A DNA stretch of 64,000 bases from Aeromonas allosaccharophila (GTDB taxonomy: Bacteria > Pseudomonadota > Gammaproteobacteria > Enterobacterales > Aeromonadaceae): contig NZ_CDBR01000099.1 of NCBI RefSeq assembly GCF_000819685.1, positions 62,001 to 126,000 on the forward strand, in the 5' to 3' direction. Shown here piece after piece: positions 17,165 to 26,280 of the stretch (positions within the stretch are counted from its first letter, which is position 1; each line of letters begins with the position of its first letter). The notes below the pieces were generated by a model. It was not told where the DNA came from, ran no database searches, and was given only the letters and a program-made list of their open reading frames with translations. Made by a program: the position numbers and the translations under genes.

Positions 17165-18872
17165 GGGCAGGCTCCTCGTGGCTGGCGACCCGCGGTTGAC
17201 GTGATCGCTGTTGCTGCTCCTGCAACTGCAGGCGGAATTTGGCCTGCAGGAAGTCGCCCGGGTCAGATTCGACCCGGCGCAGCCATTTTTCGGCCTGGGC
17301 CGGATTGGCCAGGATCTGATCTGCCGTCAGGGTTTCCCGCTCCATCAGGGCGGCAGGGACTTTCTCCTCAGCCCCCTCGGCGGTGCGCGGTTCATCTTCG
17401 GGCAGTTCACGGGAGTGATCCGGGCCGTCCGGGGTGCCGGTCTGGCTCTGGCTGGCACGATTGATCTCGTCGACGATCCCGCACATCACCCGATAGTTGT
17501 TGGCGGCCGCATTGCGCACCACGGGGTCGCTCGCCTCATCCGCCAGTTGCCGGAACAGGCTGCGGGCGGCCAGATATTCGCGCTGTCTGGCGAGGGCGTT
17601 GCCGGCATAGAGCAGCGCCTGTTCGGAGTCGGCTTGCAGGAAGGCAGACTGGGCCAGCGCAAACTCGGCGCCATAGTAGTAGGCCACCCCTTTGTAGAAG
17701 GGATCCGCATAGTGTTTCGCCGCTTCCAGATAGTCGCCCTGCTGGAAGTACCACTGCCCCTGTTGATCCGGGGTCAGCCAGAGATCGAGCCACTGCTGCT
17801 TCAGCCCCTGCGCCCAGTGGTTGCTGGTTGGCGCTTGCGGCTCGGGCGAAGCCAGCGAGAAGGTGGTGGCTTGCACTGGTGTAGTCTGCAACAGGGAGAG
17901 ACCGACCGCCGCCACCAGACTCCACTGCACCAGCCAGCCCTTGCGAAACCACAGCAGTAGCAGGGCGACCACCGGAAACAGCAGATAGTAGCCCATGTCC
18001 TGCCAGGGCATCAGGGAGTCGCTGTGGATCTGAAAGTGGCGAGCCACTGCGCGGTTGATGTCCGCTACGTCCCCAGTATCGACCGTCATGGTAAACAGGG
18101 TGCCATCGCTGTCGCTGGCCAGCTGCCGCAGGGAGGCGAGCTCCAGCGGGCTCTTGCCGCGTTGCGCCGGATCGCCGGCAGCCAGGATCAGCAGCTGGTG
18201 GGATTGGCCACGGAAATAGTCGGCCAGCGGGGCGATGGCGGACGGGCTGATGCCATCGCTGATCAGCAACACGGTGCTGCCTCGCTCATCGGCCAGCAGG
18301 TCGGTGAGCAGGGGGATCACCTGCTCGGTATGCTTGCCCGCTTTGGGCATGATCTCGGGGCGAATGGCGGCGAGAAAGGGGGCAAACACGGTGGTGTCGC
18401 GGGTCAGCGGCATGGCGGTGTGGGCCGAGCCGGCAAACACAACCAGACCGCTGCGTCCGCCGCCGCGGGTCGCCAGCAGGTCGTTGATCTTTTGCTTGGC
18501 CCGTGCCAGCCGGTTGGGGGCGATATCCTCTTCCAGCATCGAGTCGCTGTTATCGAGCAGGATCAGCAGCGCCCCCTGATCTTCGCCAAAGGGGGAGGGC
18601 TCGCGGCTCCAGGTCGGGCCGGTGCAGATCAGGATGGCGAGCCCCATCAACAGCGCTAGCGCCTTGAGGGGGAGATTCTTTTTCCAGCCGGTTTCACCCA
18701 GCGTCAGCGCCTTGCGCAGATGTGCAGGCAGGCGCCGTTGCCAGTTGCCCGCCTCGTCCATGCGCCAGCGCAGCACCATGATGGCGATGAGGGGCAGATA
18801 GGCCAGCAGCCACCAGGGACGCAGCAAGTGGGCATTCAACCAGAGTTGTTGCCAGAACAGGGTGTCAATCAT
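17154..18872 (-). CDS. VWA-TPR protein, BatB/BatC-like (copy 1)
   Basis: A 572-aa membrane protein with N-terminal hydrophobic segments (about 15-35 and 60-75), then a von Willebrand factor A domain whose MIDAS motif is DNSDS near residue 107. Another membrane segment lies around 295-335, followed by TPR repeats (about 370-460) and a charged, Gln-rich C-terminal tail. This joins BatB and BatC functions in one protein. It overlaps BatA by 8 nt and BatD by 11 nt. It is predicted to bind BatA and BatD in a membrane complex served by MoxR. Confidence 0.87.
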   Translation of the reverse strand: MIDTLFWQQLWLNAHLLRPWWLLAYLPLIAIMVLRWRMDEAGNWQRRLPAHLRKALTLGETGWKKNLPLKALALLMGLAILICTGPTWSREPSPFGEDQGALLILLDNSDSMLEEDIAPNRLARAKQKINDLLATRGGGRSGLVVFAGSAHTAMPLTRDTTVFAPFLAAIRPEIMPKAGKHTEQVIPLLTDLLADERGSTVLLISDGISPSAIAPLADYFRGQSHQLLILAAGDPAQRGKSPLELASLRQLASDSDGTLFTMTVDTGDVADINRAVARHFQIHSDSLMPWQDMGYYLLFPVVALLLLWFRKGWLVQWSLVAAVGLSLLQTTPVQATTFSLASPEPQAPTSNHWAQGLKQQWLDLWLTPDQQGQWYFQQGDYLEAAKHYADPFYKGVAYYYGAEFALAQSAFLQADSEQALLYAGNALARQREYLAARSLFRQLADEASDPVVRNAAANNYRVMCGIVDEINRASQSQTGTPDGPDHSRELPEDEPRTAEGAEEKVPAALMERETLTADQILANPAQAEKWLRRVESDPGDFLQAKFRLQLQEQQQRSRQPRVASHEEPAHAH

Positions 18873-19911
18873 GGGTGTCTCCTTGACGAGCAGGGCGCAG
18901 GCGATAACGCCTGAGGGTCAACAGGGAAAAGAGACCGAGATAAAGGCCGACGCTGGCGGCGATCAGGTAGTGGTGCAGGCTTTCGCGGGTCTGAAAGCGG
19001 GTGCTTTCGTAGCGTTGTGGCTCCAGCTCACCGATCACCTGATAGGCGCGCGTCAGTTGTGCCTGATCGAGGGCCTGAAACAGCTGGCCACCGGTCAGGG
19101 TCGCCAACTGCTGCAGGGTGTCGAGATCGAGGGCCTGTTCGCCGACGGTGGCCGGATCCCCCATGGCGATGGTGTGCAACCGCACCCCGTTGACCGCCGC
19201 CACCCGGGCCGCATCGCGGGGACTGACAAAACTGCCGGTGTCGTTGCCATCGGTGAGGATGATGACGACCTTCTCCCGTTTGCTGGCCATCTGGGCATTT
19301 GGCTCATTGCGATCACTTTGGCGAAACACCTTGATCGCCAGCCCGATGGCGTCCCCCAGATGGGTGCTCTGACCCGCCATGGCGACATCGGTCTCCTGCA
19401 ACAGGGCTTGCCAGGTATCGAGATCGGCGGTAAACGGCGCCTGGATAAAGGCGGCATCGCCAAACAGGATCAGCCCGAGTCGATCCCCCTCGCGTGTTGC
19501 CGCAAATTGTTCAAGCACCCCTTTGGCGGCGTCCAGTCTGCTGATCGGCTTGCCGGGATCGGGGGAAAAATCGGTCTCGGCCATGGAGCCGGAGAGATCC
19601 AGCACGATCATCACATCCCGCCCGAACCGCTCGCGCACTTGCGGTGGGCCATAGATGGTGGGCTTGGCCAGCGCCACTACCGCCAGCAACCAGACGGTGA
19701 TCAGGGCGACCCGTTGCCACCAGCTGGGGGTGAGCTGGGTTGCCCCCTCTTGCGGCGGCTCATCCAGCAGCTCTATCAGCAGAGTGAAGAAGGGCACCTT
19801 GATGGCACTCTGCCGGGTGCGATAGGCCGGGATCAGGCGAAACACCAGCAGGGGCAGGGGCAGCAGCCAGAAGCAGTGGGGATGGGCAAACTCGAGACCG
19901 GCATCAAGCAT
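18865..19911 (-). CDS. VWA protein BatA-like (copy 1)
   Basis: A 348-aa protein with an N-terminal membrane helix pair (residues 10-25 and 60-80), a VWA domain with MIDAS motif DLSGS near residue 100, FGDAAFIQAPFT and ILTDGNDTGS, and a final membrane helix (about 310-330). The ATG at 19911 has GAGG 6 nt upstream and overlaps the DUF4381 stop by 8 nt; further upstream in-frame codons lie inside that gene. Central component of the Bat complex. Confidence 0.88.
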   Translation of the reverse strand: MLDAGLEFAHPHCFWLLPLPLLVFRLIPAYRTRQSAIKVPFFTLLIELLDEPPQEGATQLTPSWWQRVALITVWLLAVVALAKPTIYGPPQVRERFGRDVMIVLDLSGSMAETDFSPDPGKPISRLDAAKGVLEQFAATREGDRLGLILFGDAAFIQAPFTADLDTWQALLQETDVAMAGQSTHLGDAIGLAIKVFRQSDRNEPNAQMASKREKVVIILTDGNDTGSFVSPRDAARVAAVNGVRLHTIAMGDPATVGEQALDLDTLQQLATLTGGQLFQALDQAQLTRAYQVIGELEPQRYESTRFQTRESLHHYLIAASVGLYLGLFSLLTLRRYRLRPARQGDTHD

Positions 19912-20428
19912 GGCGGGCCTCCGCCGCCCGCGAGGCGGTGTGAACGGGGGGCTGGTGATGGGCAAGCCAGTCGCTGCACAGGGAAACCAGACAGAGCTGA
20001 TCACTGACGCTCAATACAACCTGATCACACACCAGCGATACCAGCCAGCGCTCCCCCAACTCGGTGGCGAAGCGGGGCTGCCGATCGGGCAGGGCGTTGT
20101 CGAGGGTCTGCAGCAGGGCCATGCCAAACAGTTTGGCGTGCCGGGGATCAAGGTGGGTCAACACCGCCTTGATGATATGAAATAGCCCCAGACTGGCCCC
20201 GGCATCAGACCAGTTGAGGGCGCGCAGGGCCGCCAGTGCTTCACGGCGATAGCGCTGTTGCCACCAGCGCTGCACCCTGTGATAGAGCCAGAGCAGCGCC
20301 AGCGCGCCCAGGAGCAGGGCAAGCAGCAGCCAGCCTGCGGTTTGCGGTTGCCAGTTGATGGCGTCAGGCACGGTCACATCCTGCAATTCGCGCAGCATAT
20401 AGGTGCCGGGTAGCTTGTGGATCGTCAC
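19904..20428 (-). CDS. DUF4381 protein (copy 1)
   Basis: A 174-aa protein with a membrane helix near residues 34-52 (GWLLLALLLGALALLWLYH) followed by a basic, helical cytoplasmic domain. DUF4381 genes are found almost only in MoxR-Bat operons, between DUF58 and BatA, as here. The start overlaps the DUF58 stop by 4 nt (ATGA). Confidence 0.82.
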   Translation of the reverse strand: MTIHKLPGTYMLRELQDVTVPDAINWQPQTAGWLLLALLLGALALLWLYHRVQRWWQQRYRREALAALRALNWSDAGASLGLFHIIKAVLTHLDPRHAKLFGMALLQTLDNALPDRQPRFATELGERWLVSLVCDQVVLSVSDQLCLVSLCSDWLAHHQPPVHTASRAAEARHA

Positions 20429-21411
20429 TGAGTTCCTCCCAAGGCGGTGATGAGATGGGCGAGGTGGTGGCCACTGGTGTCGAGGCAGATGAGTGGCAAG
20501 CCCTTGAGCGCCATCAAGCGTACCAGTTGATCTTTTTTAAGCTGTTGCTGGCGAGCCAGCCCCTGATCCAGCATGGGTAGCTGATGGGGAGCGATATTGA
20601 GCTGGTACTGACCATCCCCGACCACCCAGGGGGCATTGGCGGTGGTGCTTGTCGAGAGCGTGGCTTCGAGGGGATCGGCAATATGGAGGGCCAGCACATC
20701 GTTGTGCTGCTGCAAGTAGTTGAGGCGGGTCAGCTCGGCCTCGGTGACGCCTGCCCAGTCGCTGAGAAAGATCAGGGTGGCATTTTTCAACTTGAGGCGA
20801 CCCAGCATCGCCAGCAGCGAGCCCAGCCCGCCTGCCTCGCTGTCATGGCTGGTCACCGAGAGGGCATGATTGGCGGCGCATAGCTGGCGCAACCTCGCCA
20901 GCCAGTGGCCACGGGATCGCTGGCCACGCAGCCACTCCACGCCGTCGCAACGCAGAATGGCGAGTCCGACCCGATCGTTTTCTTTCAGTACCTGCCAGCC
21001 CAGCAGGGCGGCCGCTTCGGCGGCCACCACCGACTTCATCACCTCCACCGAGGAGAAGAACATGCTGCTGCGCTGATCGACACAGAGGATCACATGGCGA
21101 TCTTTCTCTTTGCTGTAGCTGCGCACATGGGGGCGACCGGTACGCAAGGTCACTTTCCAGTCCAGGGTGCGAATGTCATCCCCCTGCTGGTAGTGGCGCA
21201 GCTCCTCGAAGTTGAGGCCCCGGCCGCGAAAACGGGACTGATGGCGGCCGCACAGCACACTGCCGCTATTGAGCCGTGGCAACAGAGAAAACTGGCCGAC
21301 CAGTCCCTGCAGCCGCACCAGTGTCAGGTAATCACAATGAATGCGCGGGTCGCCACCGGGCGGTTGCCCGCCATGGGTCAGCCCGTCATGAGATAAGGTG
21401 CGAGGATTCAT
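20425..21411 (-). CDS. DUF58 protein (copy 1)
   Basis: A 328-aa cytoplasmic DUF58 protein. The hallmark is RGLNFEELRHYQQGDDIRTLDWKVTLRTGRPHVRSYSKEKDR (about residues 66-105), leading into a VWA-like fold (VILCVDQRSSM). DUF58 proteins are regular partners of MoxR ATPases. It starts 8 nt after the MoxR stop and overlaps DUF4381. Confidence 0.88.
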   Translation of the reverse strand: MNPRTLSHDGLTHGGQPPGGDPRIHCDYLTLVRLQGLVGQFSLLPRLNSGSVLCGRHQSRFRGRGLNFEELRHYQQGDDIRTLDWKVTLRTGRPHVRSYSKEKDRHVILCVDQRSSMFFSSVEVMKSVVAAEAAALLGWQVLKENDRVGLAILRCDGVEWLRGQRSRGHWLARLRQLCAANHALSVTSHDSEAGGLGSLLAMLGRLKLKNATLIFLSDWAGVTEAELTRLNYLQQHNDVLALHIADPLEATLSTSTTANAPWVVGDGQYQLNIAPHQLPMLDQGLARQQQLKKDQLVRLMALKGLPLICLDTSGHHLAHLITALGGTQ

Positions 21412-21419
21412 GGCGTCAC

Positions 21420-22397
21420 TTATCCGATGACAACGTGATCGAGCAGCGCCATCACCACCTGTTGGTGATCCACCCCTTGTGCCAGCGCGTCATAACTGAG
21501 GGTAAAGCGGTGGCCCAGTACGCTGGGCACCATGGCGCGCACATCGTCGGGCAGCACGTGATTGCGCCCTTGCAGCCAGGCGTAGGCGCGGGCGCACTTG
21601 TCGAGCGCAATGGAGGCGCGGGGGCTGGCGCCGACCGCAAGCCACTGCGCCAGATCGGCGTCCGGATAGCGGTCGGGATGGCGGGTCGCCATCACCAGCG
21701 CGATGATGTAGTGCTCCACCAGCGGCGAGATGGTCATGGCCGAGAGCTCGGCCCGGGCCTGCAGGATCAGCTCGGGGGAGAGGGGGGCGAAGCGTGCGCC
21801 CTGCTGGCGGTTGCCACGCTCTTCGGCCCGCACCAGCCGAATGATCGCCAGTTCTGCCTCGTCGTCGGGATAGGCCACCGACACCTTGAGGGCGAAGCGG
21901 TCCATCTGGGCTTCCGGCAGCGGGTAGGTGCCCTCCTGCTCGATGGGGTTCTGGGTGGCCAGCACCATAAAGAGTTCCGGTAGGCGGTGGCTCTTGTCAC
22001 CGACGGTGACGGTGCCCTCGGCCATCGCTTCGAGCAGCGCGGCCTGCACCTTGGCCGGTGCGCGGTTCACCTCGTCGGCCAGTACGATGCTGTTGAAGAT
22101 GGGGCCTTGCTGGAAGCGCAACTGGTGGGCTCCCTCGTGCTCCTGATACATCTCGGTGCCGGTCACATCGGAGGGGAGCAGATCGGGGGTGAACTGAATG
22201 CGGCCAAAGCTGGCGTTGAGCGCCTCGGCCAGCGCCTTGACCGAGCGGGTCTTGGCGGTACCGGGCAGACCTTCGAGCAGCACATGGCTATTGGTCAGCA
22301 GGCCGATGACCAGGGCGCGGATCACATGGGACTGGCCGACCACGCTTTGACCAACCTGTTCGATGAGTTGAGAGATCTGTTGTTGCAAGGGGTTCAT
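21420..22397 (-). CDS. MoxR-family AAA+ ATPase (copy 1)
   Basis: A 325-aa AAA+ ATPase of the MoxR family, chaperone-like proteins that help assemble or activate VWA-containing complexes. Walker A is EGLPGTAKT near residue 47; the family motifs [42 protein letters not shown] (Walker B) and [22 protein letters not shown] follow. The ATG at 22397 was chosen (GTGGA about 8 nt upstream) over in-frame ATGs upstream, matching the usual N-terminus. It opens the Bat operon, 147 nt downstream of the arylsulfatase. Confidence 0.93.
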   Translation of the reverse strand: MNPLQQQISQLIEQVGQSVVGQSHVIRALVIGLLTNSHVLLEGLPGTAKTRSVKALAEALNASFGRIQFTPDLLPSDVTGTEMYQEHEGAHQLRFQQGPIFNSIVLADEVNRAPAKVQAALLEAMAEGTVTVGDKSHRLPELFMVLATQNPIEQEGTYPLPEAQMDRFALKVSVAYPDDEAELAIIRLVRAEERGNRQQGARFAPLSPELILQARAELSAMTISPLVEHYIIALVMATRHPDRYPDADLAQWLAVGASPRASIALDKCARAYAWLQGRNHVLPDDVRAMVPSVLGHRFTLSYDALAQGVDHQQVVMALLDHVVIG

Positions 22398-22459
22398 AGC
22401 GGTTTCCACTGAGTGCATATAACGAGGCAAAGCGAGGGGGCTGGCAGGGGCGCCAACCG

Positions 22460-22507
22460 GTTTTCACTTTCCGCACGGTTCGGGGGAGCGGTGCGGAAAG
22501 TGAAAAC
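22460..22507. other. Perfect 17-bp hairpin between sulfatase and moxR
   Basis: A 17-bp perfect stem (22460-22476 with 22491-22507, arm GTTTTCACTTTCCGCAC) has a 14-nt G-rich loop. One arm contains the U-tract of the sulfatase terminator next to it, so the two structures share sequence and could be mutually influential. It may form a 5' leader element of the MoxR operon or protect an RNA end. Confidence 0.6.
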
Positions 22508-22530
22508 GCCCATCAATAAATTGATGGGCG
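22507..22530 (-). terminator. Intrinsic terminator of the arylsulfatase gene
   Basis: CGCCCATCAA and TTGATGGGCG form a perfect 10-bp stem with a 4-nt loop, followed on the minus strand by TTTTC, 15 nt after the sulfatase stop. It separates the sulfatase from the MoxR operon transcribed in the same direction. Confidence 0.8.
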
Positions 22531-22544
22531 TTGGCGTCAGCACC

Positions 22545-24110
22545 TTACTTGATGGTGGCGACTTTTTGCTTGAGTGCGTCCAGCTCTGCCAGCTTGCCCT
22601 GCAGCATCAGGCTCTGGGAGCTGATGTTGGCCGGGTTCATCTGGAAGCTCTGTTGCATCGGGTAGCCTGGCAGGGTGTCGAAGAACCCTTTCAGGATGCC
22701 CTGTACCGGTACGAACAGCCACATGTTGTCAGCCATCCAGCGCATGTACATGCCTGACTCGTGCGGTGCCTTCTCGAACGGGTCGGCACGCAGGTTGATG
22801 ATTTGCGGCCAGTTCGGGATCTCGCGGGTGGCATCGGAGATGTTGCCCTGCATGGTGGCGAAGTTCAGCTTGAAGTCATTCCAGCGCACGGCGTTCAGCT
22901 CGCCGTTGGCAGAGAAGTAGAGCATGGAGTTGCGCGGTGCAGTCTCGGTTTTACCAGACAGGTACGGCATGAAGTTGTAGCCGTCCAGGTGGACGCGCCA
23001 CTCTTTGCCGTTGGCCTTGTAGCCTTTGGCCAGCTTCTCTTTCACGTCAGGTACGCCGGCGGCGGCCAGCAGGGTCGGCATCCAGTCCTGGTGCGCCATC
23101 ATGGCGTTGACCTTGGTGCCCGGCTTGATCACGCCCGGCCAGCGAACCAGCTGGGGCACCCGCATTCCGCCTTCCCAGGTGGTGCCCTTCTCGCCGTAGA
23201 ACGGGGTGGTACCGCCATCCGGCCAGCTGCCGGTTTCGGCGCCGTTGTCGGTGGTGTAGATCACGATGGTGTTGTTGGCGACACCCAGCTCGTCCAGCTT
23301 GTTGAGCAGGATACCTACGTGGTCATCATGCTCCAGCATGCCATCGGCATAGATGCTGATGCCGGATTTGCCCTGATACTTCTCTTGCAGGCGGGTCCAG
23401 ACGTGCATACGGGTGGCGTTGTGCCAGATGAAGAAGGGCTTCTTGGCCTTGACCGCTTTCTCCATGAAGGCCAGGGAGGATTCGAGGAACTCCTCGTCAG
23501 CATGCTCCATGCGCTTGCGGGTCATGGGGCCGGTATCTTCAATCTTGCCGTCGGCAGAGGACTTGATCACGCCACGCGGACCGTACTTCTTCTTGAACTC
23601 CGGATCTTTCGGGTAGTAGTAAGTTTCCGGCTCCTCTTCCGCGTTCAGGTGGTAGAGGTTACCGAAAAATTCGTCGAAGCCGTGCTTGGTCGGCAGGTGC
23701 TGATCGCGGTCACCCAGGTGGTTCTTGCCGAACTGAGCGGTCATGTAACCCTGCTCCTTGAGCAGATCACCGATGGTGGGAGTCCACTCCGCAATACCTT
23801 GGGTAGAGCCCGGCATGCCGATGGTCAACAGACCGGTACGGAACGGCTCTTCACCGGTGATAAAGGCGGCGCGACCGGCGGTACAGGATTGCTGACCGTA
23901 ATGATCGGTAAAGACCGCACCTTCGCTGGCGATACGGTCCAGGTTCGGGGTCTGGTAGCCCATCATGCCCTGGTTGTAGGCGCTGATGTTCCAGTAGCCG
24001 ATGTCATCACCCATGATCGCAAGAATGTTGGGTTTGGCGGCGGCTGCGGCACTCCCGGCAGTGGCCATTAATGCAAGGCTCATTGCTATTTTGTTTAAAT
24101 TAATGGCCAT
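22545..24110 (-). CDS. Exported arylsulfatase (Cys-type)
   Basis: A 521-aa type I sulfatase hydrolysing sulfate esters in the periplasm. A signal peptide spans residues 1-25 (ending AGSAAAAA). Metal ligands D35 and D36 sit in IMGDDIG; the formylglycine site is C76 in CTAGR (pattern C-x-A-x-R, with R80), and later motifs include TTDNGAETGSWPDGG. Because the site is Cys, either an anaerobic maturase or FGE could process it; an anaerobic maturase is encoded at 11416-12714. AGGAG lies 11 nt before the ATG. The gene sits directly upstream of the MoxR-Bat operon. Confidence 0.93.
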   Translation of the reverse strand: MAINLNKIAMSLALMATAGSAAAAAKPNILAIMGDDIGYWNISAYNQGMMGYQTPNLDRIASEGAVFTDHYGQQSCTAGRAAFITGEEPFRTGLLTIGMPGSTQGIAEWTPTIGDLLKEQGYMTAQFGKNHLGDRDQHLPTKHGFDEFFGNLYHLNAEEEPETYYYPKDPEFKKKYGPRGVIKSSADGKIEDTGPMTRKRMEHADEEFLESSLAFMEKAVKAKKPFFIWHNATRMHVWTRLQEKYQGKSGISIYADGMLEHDDHVGILLNKLDELGVANNTIVIYTTDNGAETGSWPDGGTTPFYGEKGTTWEGGMRVPQLVRWPGVIKPGTKVNAMMAHQDWMPTLLAAAGVPDVKEKLAKGYKANGKEWRVHLDGYNFMPYLSGKTETAPRNSMLYFSANGELNAVRWNDFKLNFATMQGNISDATREIPNWPQIINLRADPFEKAPHESGMYMRWMADNMWLFVPVQGILKGFFDTLPGYPMQQSFQMNPANISSQSLMLQGKLAELDALKQKVATIK

Positions 24111-24888
24111 TATTGGCTCAACTCCTAATCTGATGTGAATGTTTACACAAAGCGGTCTGATGAAAACCGGGAATACCTATCGACAGGGCTGAAATATCAG
24201 CCATCACCAATAACATAGGCAGGCGTGGTGTTATCTCGAGGCTCACCTTAACCGGAAAATAGCGGGGCGAAATCCGTCGCGGATGACCCATCAGTTTCCA
24301 CAAAACAGCGTTCAACAGTTTCACTCTATTGAGCGGTTATCTCCCTGTCGCCTTATAGCGAATATAACTGCTGGTTATCCGGTGTGTTTTTAGCCAATTC
24401 GGGTGCGCTACCCCATACAACACAAGGGGCACGGGCGGTGTGGGGCTCTGTCGTCAACAGGGGACTGCTTGATGGCCGGGGTGACGGGGCTCACATCTCG
24501 GGTAATAACGCGGTATTCAAGCCAGGGGAAATAAACAGCAATGTTTATTGGGTATATTGCCAGGGCGACTCTTTAATTTAAATTAAGTGACTCTTAAGCA
24601 AAATAGGGTGGTGGTTTATTAAGCTCGCCCGTGTTTTTAAATGTGAGTCAGTTAGCCATCGAACAGGTTGCCAGGCACTTTCATTATTTAACTGAAAAAT
24701 AATGGACAGATTGAGAATGCGGTTTATCGCAAGCCGTGCGCTTCAGTGTGAGTGCGAGTTTGTGAGTGTTGGGGCCGATATCCGCCGAAAAGGGTGAGGC
24801 AAAGGCGCGTGCCATTGACTAAATTGATAGACAGTAAGGAGCAAAACGACTCCAACCTTCAACTATCACATCCCATGGGATACGGATC
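24111..24888. other. Long intergenic region upstream of the sulfatase and HD-GYP genes
   Basis: This 778-bp stretch is clearly more AT-rich than its surroundings, with runs such as TTTAATTTAAATTAAG near 24572. It should hold the divergent promoters of the arylsulfatase and HD-GYP genes. Reading frames in it have no ribosome-binding site or recognisable protein sequence. A CRP-like site occurs at 24134-24149. Confidence 0.5.
24134..24149. promoter_or_regulatory. Possible CRP site upstream of the arylsulfatase
   Basis: TGTGA-ATGTTT-ACACA matches the CRP consensus TGTGA-N6-TCACA at 9 of 10 core positions. It lies 24 bp upstream of the sulfatase start, close for a class II activator site, so it could lie in the leader or act as a roadblock. 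Confidence 0.4.
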
Positions 24889-26166
24889 ATGGACAGAGTA
24901 CAACGCGCAGCCCCCTTTTCGTTGCAAGTGGATCTCAGGCAGGTGGTTTATGCCCTGTCAGCCTCACTGGATCTGGTGGGCATTGGCGATGTGGCCCACG
25001 GTAAGCGCGTCGGGATCATGGCCGCCGAGTGCAGCCGGTTTCTGGGGATGAGTGAGGCCGAGCGCTGTCTGCTGTTCGAGCTCGGGGTGTTGCACGATAT
25101 CGGTGTCTCCTCGACCACTACCCATCACCATCTGGTCAGCGAGTTCGATTGGGAGTCCTCCCAGCGCCACTGCGAGGTGGGGTATCAGCTGCTCAAGGAT
25201 TTCCGTTTGCTGGTCCCGCTGGCGCTCCCTATCCGTTATCACCATACCCACTGGCACCTGTTGCGCGAGATGACGGAGCTGGATCCCCAGGTAGCCCGCC
25301 AGGCCAACCTGATTTTTCTGGTGGATCGCTGTGATGCGCTGGCTGCCCCTCATTACGCGGACGGCTCGCTGTTGATGCACACCGACGAGATCCGCGCACG
25401 GCTGCAGGATTGTCGTGACGAGTTCTTTGCCCCAGAGCTGGTGGATGCATTCCTCAAGGCATCCTGCTCGGAGGCATTCTGGTTGCAGTTGGAGGCTCGA
25501 TCCATCAATGACTACATGTTGGAGATGTTGCAGGTGCGGGAGCCCTGTCTGACCTCGAACGGGGAGCTGAAAGCGCTGGCGCGGATCTTCTCCGGCATCG
25601 TCGATGCCAAGAGCCCCTTTACCATGACTCACTCTCTCGGGGTGAGTCGCTTGTCTCGTGCGTTGGCGGAACAGATGGGGGTGGGGGCCATCCACTGCGA
25701 CATGCTGGAGATCGCCGGGTTATTGCACGATCTGGGCAAGCTCAGGGTGCCGGACGAGATCCTCGACAAGCCTGCCAGCCTGACGAAAGAGGAGCGTGCC
25801 GTCATCAAGGCCCACAGCTTCGAGACTTACCAGATCCTGCGCCACATCGAGGGTTTTGAAGAGATTGCCTGCTGGGCGGCCTATCACCATGAGGAGCCGG
25901 ACGGGGAGGGCTATCCGTTCCATCTGCCAGCATCCGCCATGGCGCCGGAAGCGCGTATTTTGCGGGTGGCCGATATCTTTCAGGCGATGGTGCAGGACCG
26001 ACCTTACCGACGCGGGTTGCCAGCTCGTGATGCGTTGGCCTTTTTGCAACAACTGGCGGATCAGGGTCGGGTCGATCCCGCCGTGGTGGCGGTGCTGACT
26101 GACCACCTGCCGCAGATGATGATGGCGGCGATCCCGACTCGCGAGGAGGCGCATGCAATAAGTTGA
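24889..26166 (+). CDS. HD-GYP domain phosphodiesterase
   Basis: A 425-aa cytoplasmic protein expected to hydrolyse cyclic di-GMP. It has two HD modules: an N-terminal one (about residues 30-130, with LGVLHDIGVSS and HHHL) and a C-terminal canonical HD-GYP domain (about 225-415) with HDLGKL (H280, D281), AHSFETYQIL, YHHEEPDGEGYPFH (GYP at 341-343) and the later RVADIFQAM. It has no transmembrane or sensory PAS segment. The Shine-Dalgarno is poor (GGGA region). The CBS protein lies 114 nt downstream on the same strand. Confidence 0.9.
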   Translation: MDRVQRAAPFSLQVDLRQVVYALSASLDLVGIGDVAHGKRVGIMAAECSRFLGMSEAERCLLFELGVLHDIGVSSTTTHHHLVSEFDWESSQRHCEVGYQLLKDFRLLVPLALPIRYHHTHWHLLREMTELDPQVARQANLIFLVDRCDALAAPHYADGSLLMHTDEIRARLQDCRDEFFAPELVDAFLKASCSEAFWLQLEARSINDYMLEMLQVREPCLTSNGELKALARIFSGIVDAKSPFTMTHSLGVSRLSRALAEQMGVGAIHCDMLEIAGLLHDLGKLRVPDEILDKPASLTKEERAVIKAHSFETYQILRHIEGFEEIACWAAYHHEEPDGEGYPFHLPASAMAPEARILRVADIFQAMVQDRPYRRGLPARDALAFLQQLADQGRVDPAVVAVLTDHLPQMMMAAIPTREEAHAIS

Positions 26167-26280
26167 GGGAGGCTTGGTCACTGAACCATCTTGCAGTGAG
26201 CCAGCTATGCTTGGAACAAGCCGTGCAGAATGCCGTATCGGTATGCAGAAGAGAGCTTGAATGACCATTAGGGGACAGAT

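Noticed and set aside
22761-24071. 436-codon open frame antisense to the arylsulfatase
   Set aside because: No ribosome-binding site and no recognised motifs; the sulfatase on the other strand has all family motifs.
24384-24581. Small plus-strand ORF in the long intergenic region
   Set aside because: No ribosome-binding site and no protein-like composition.
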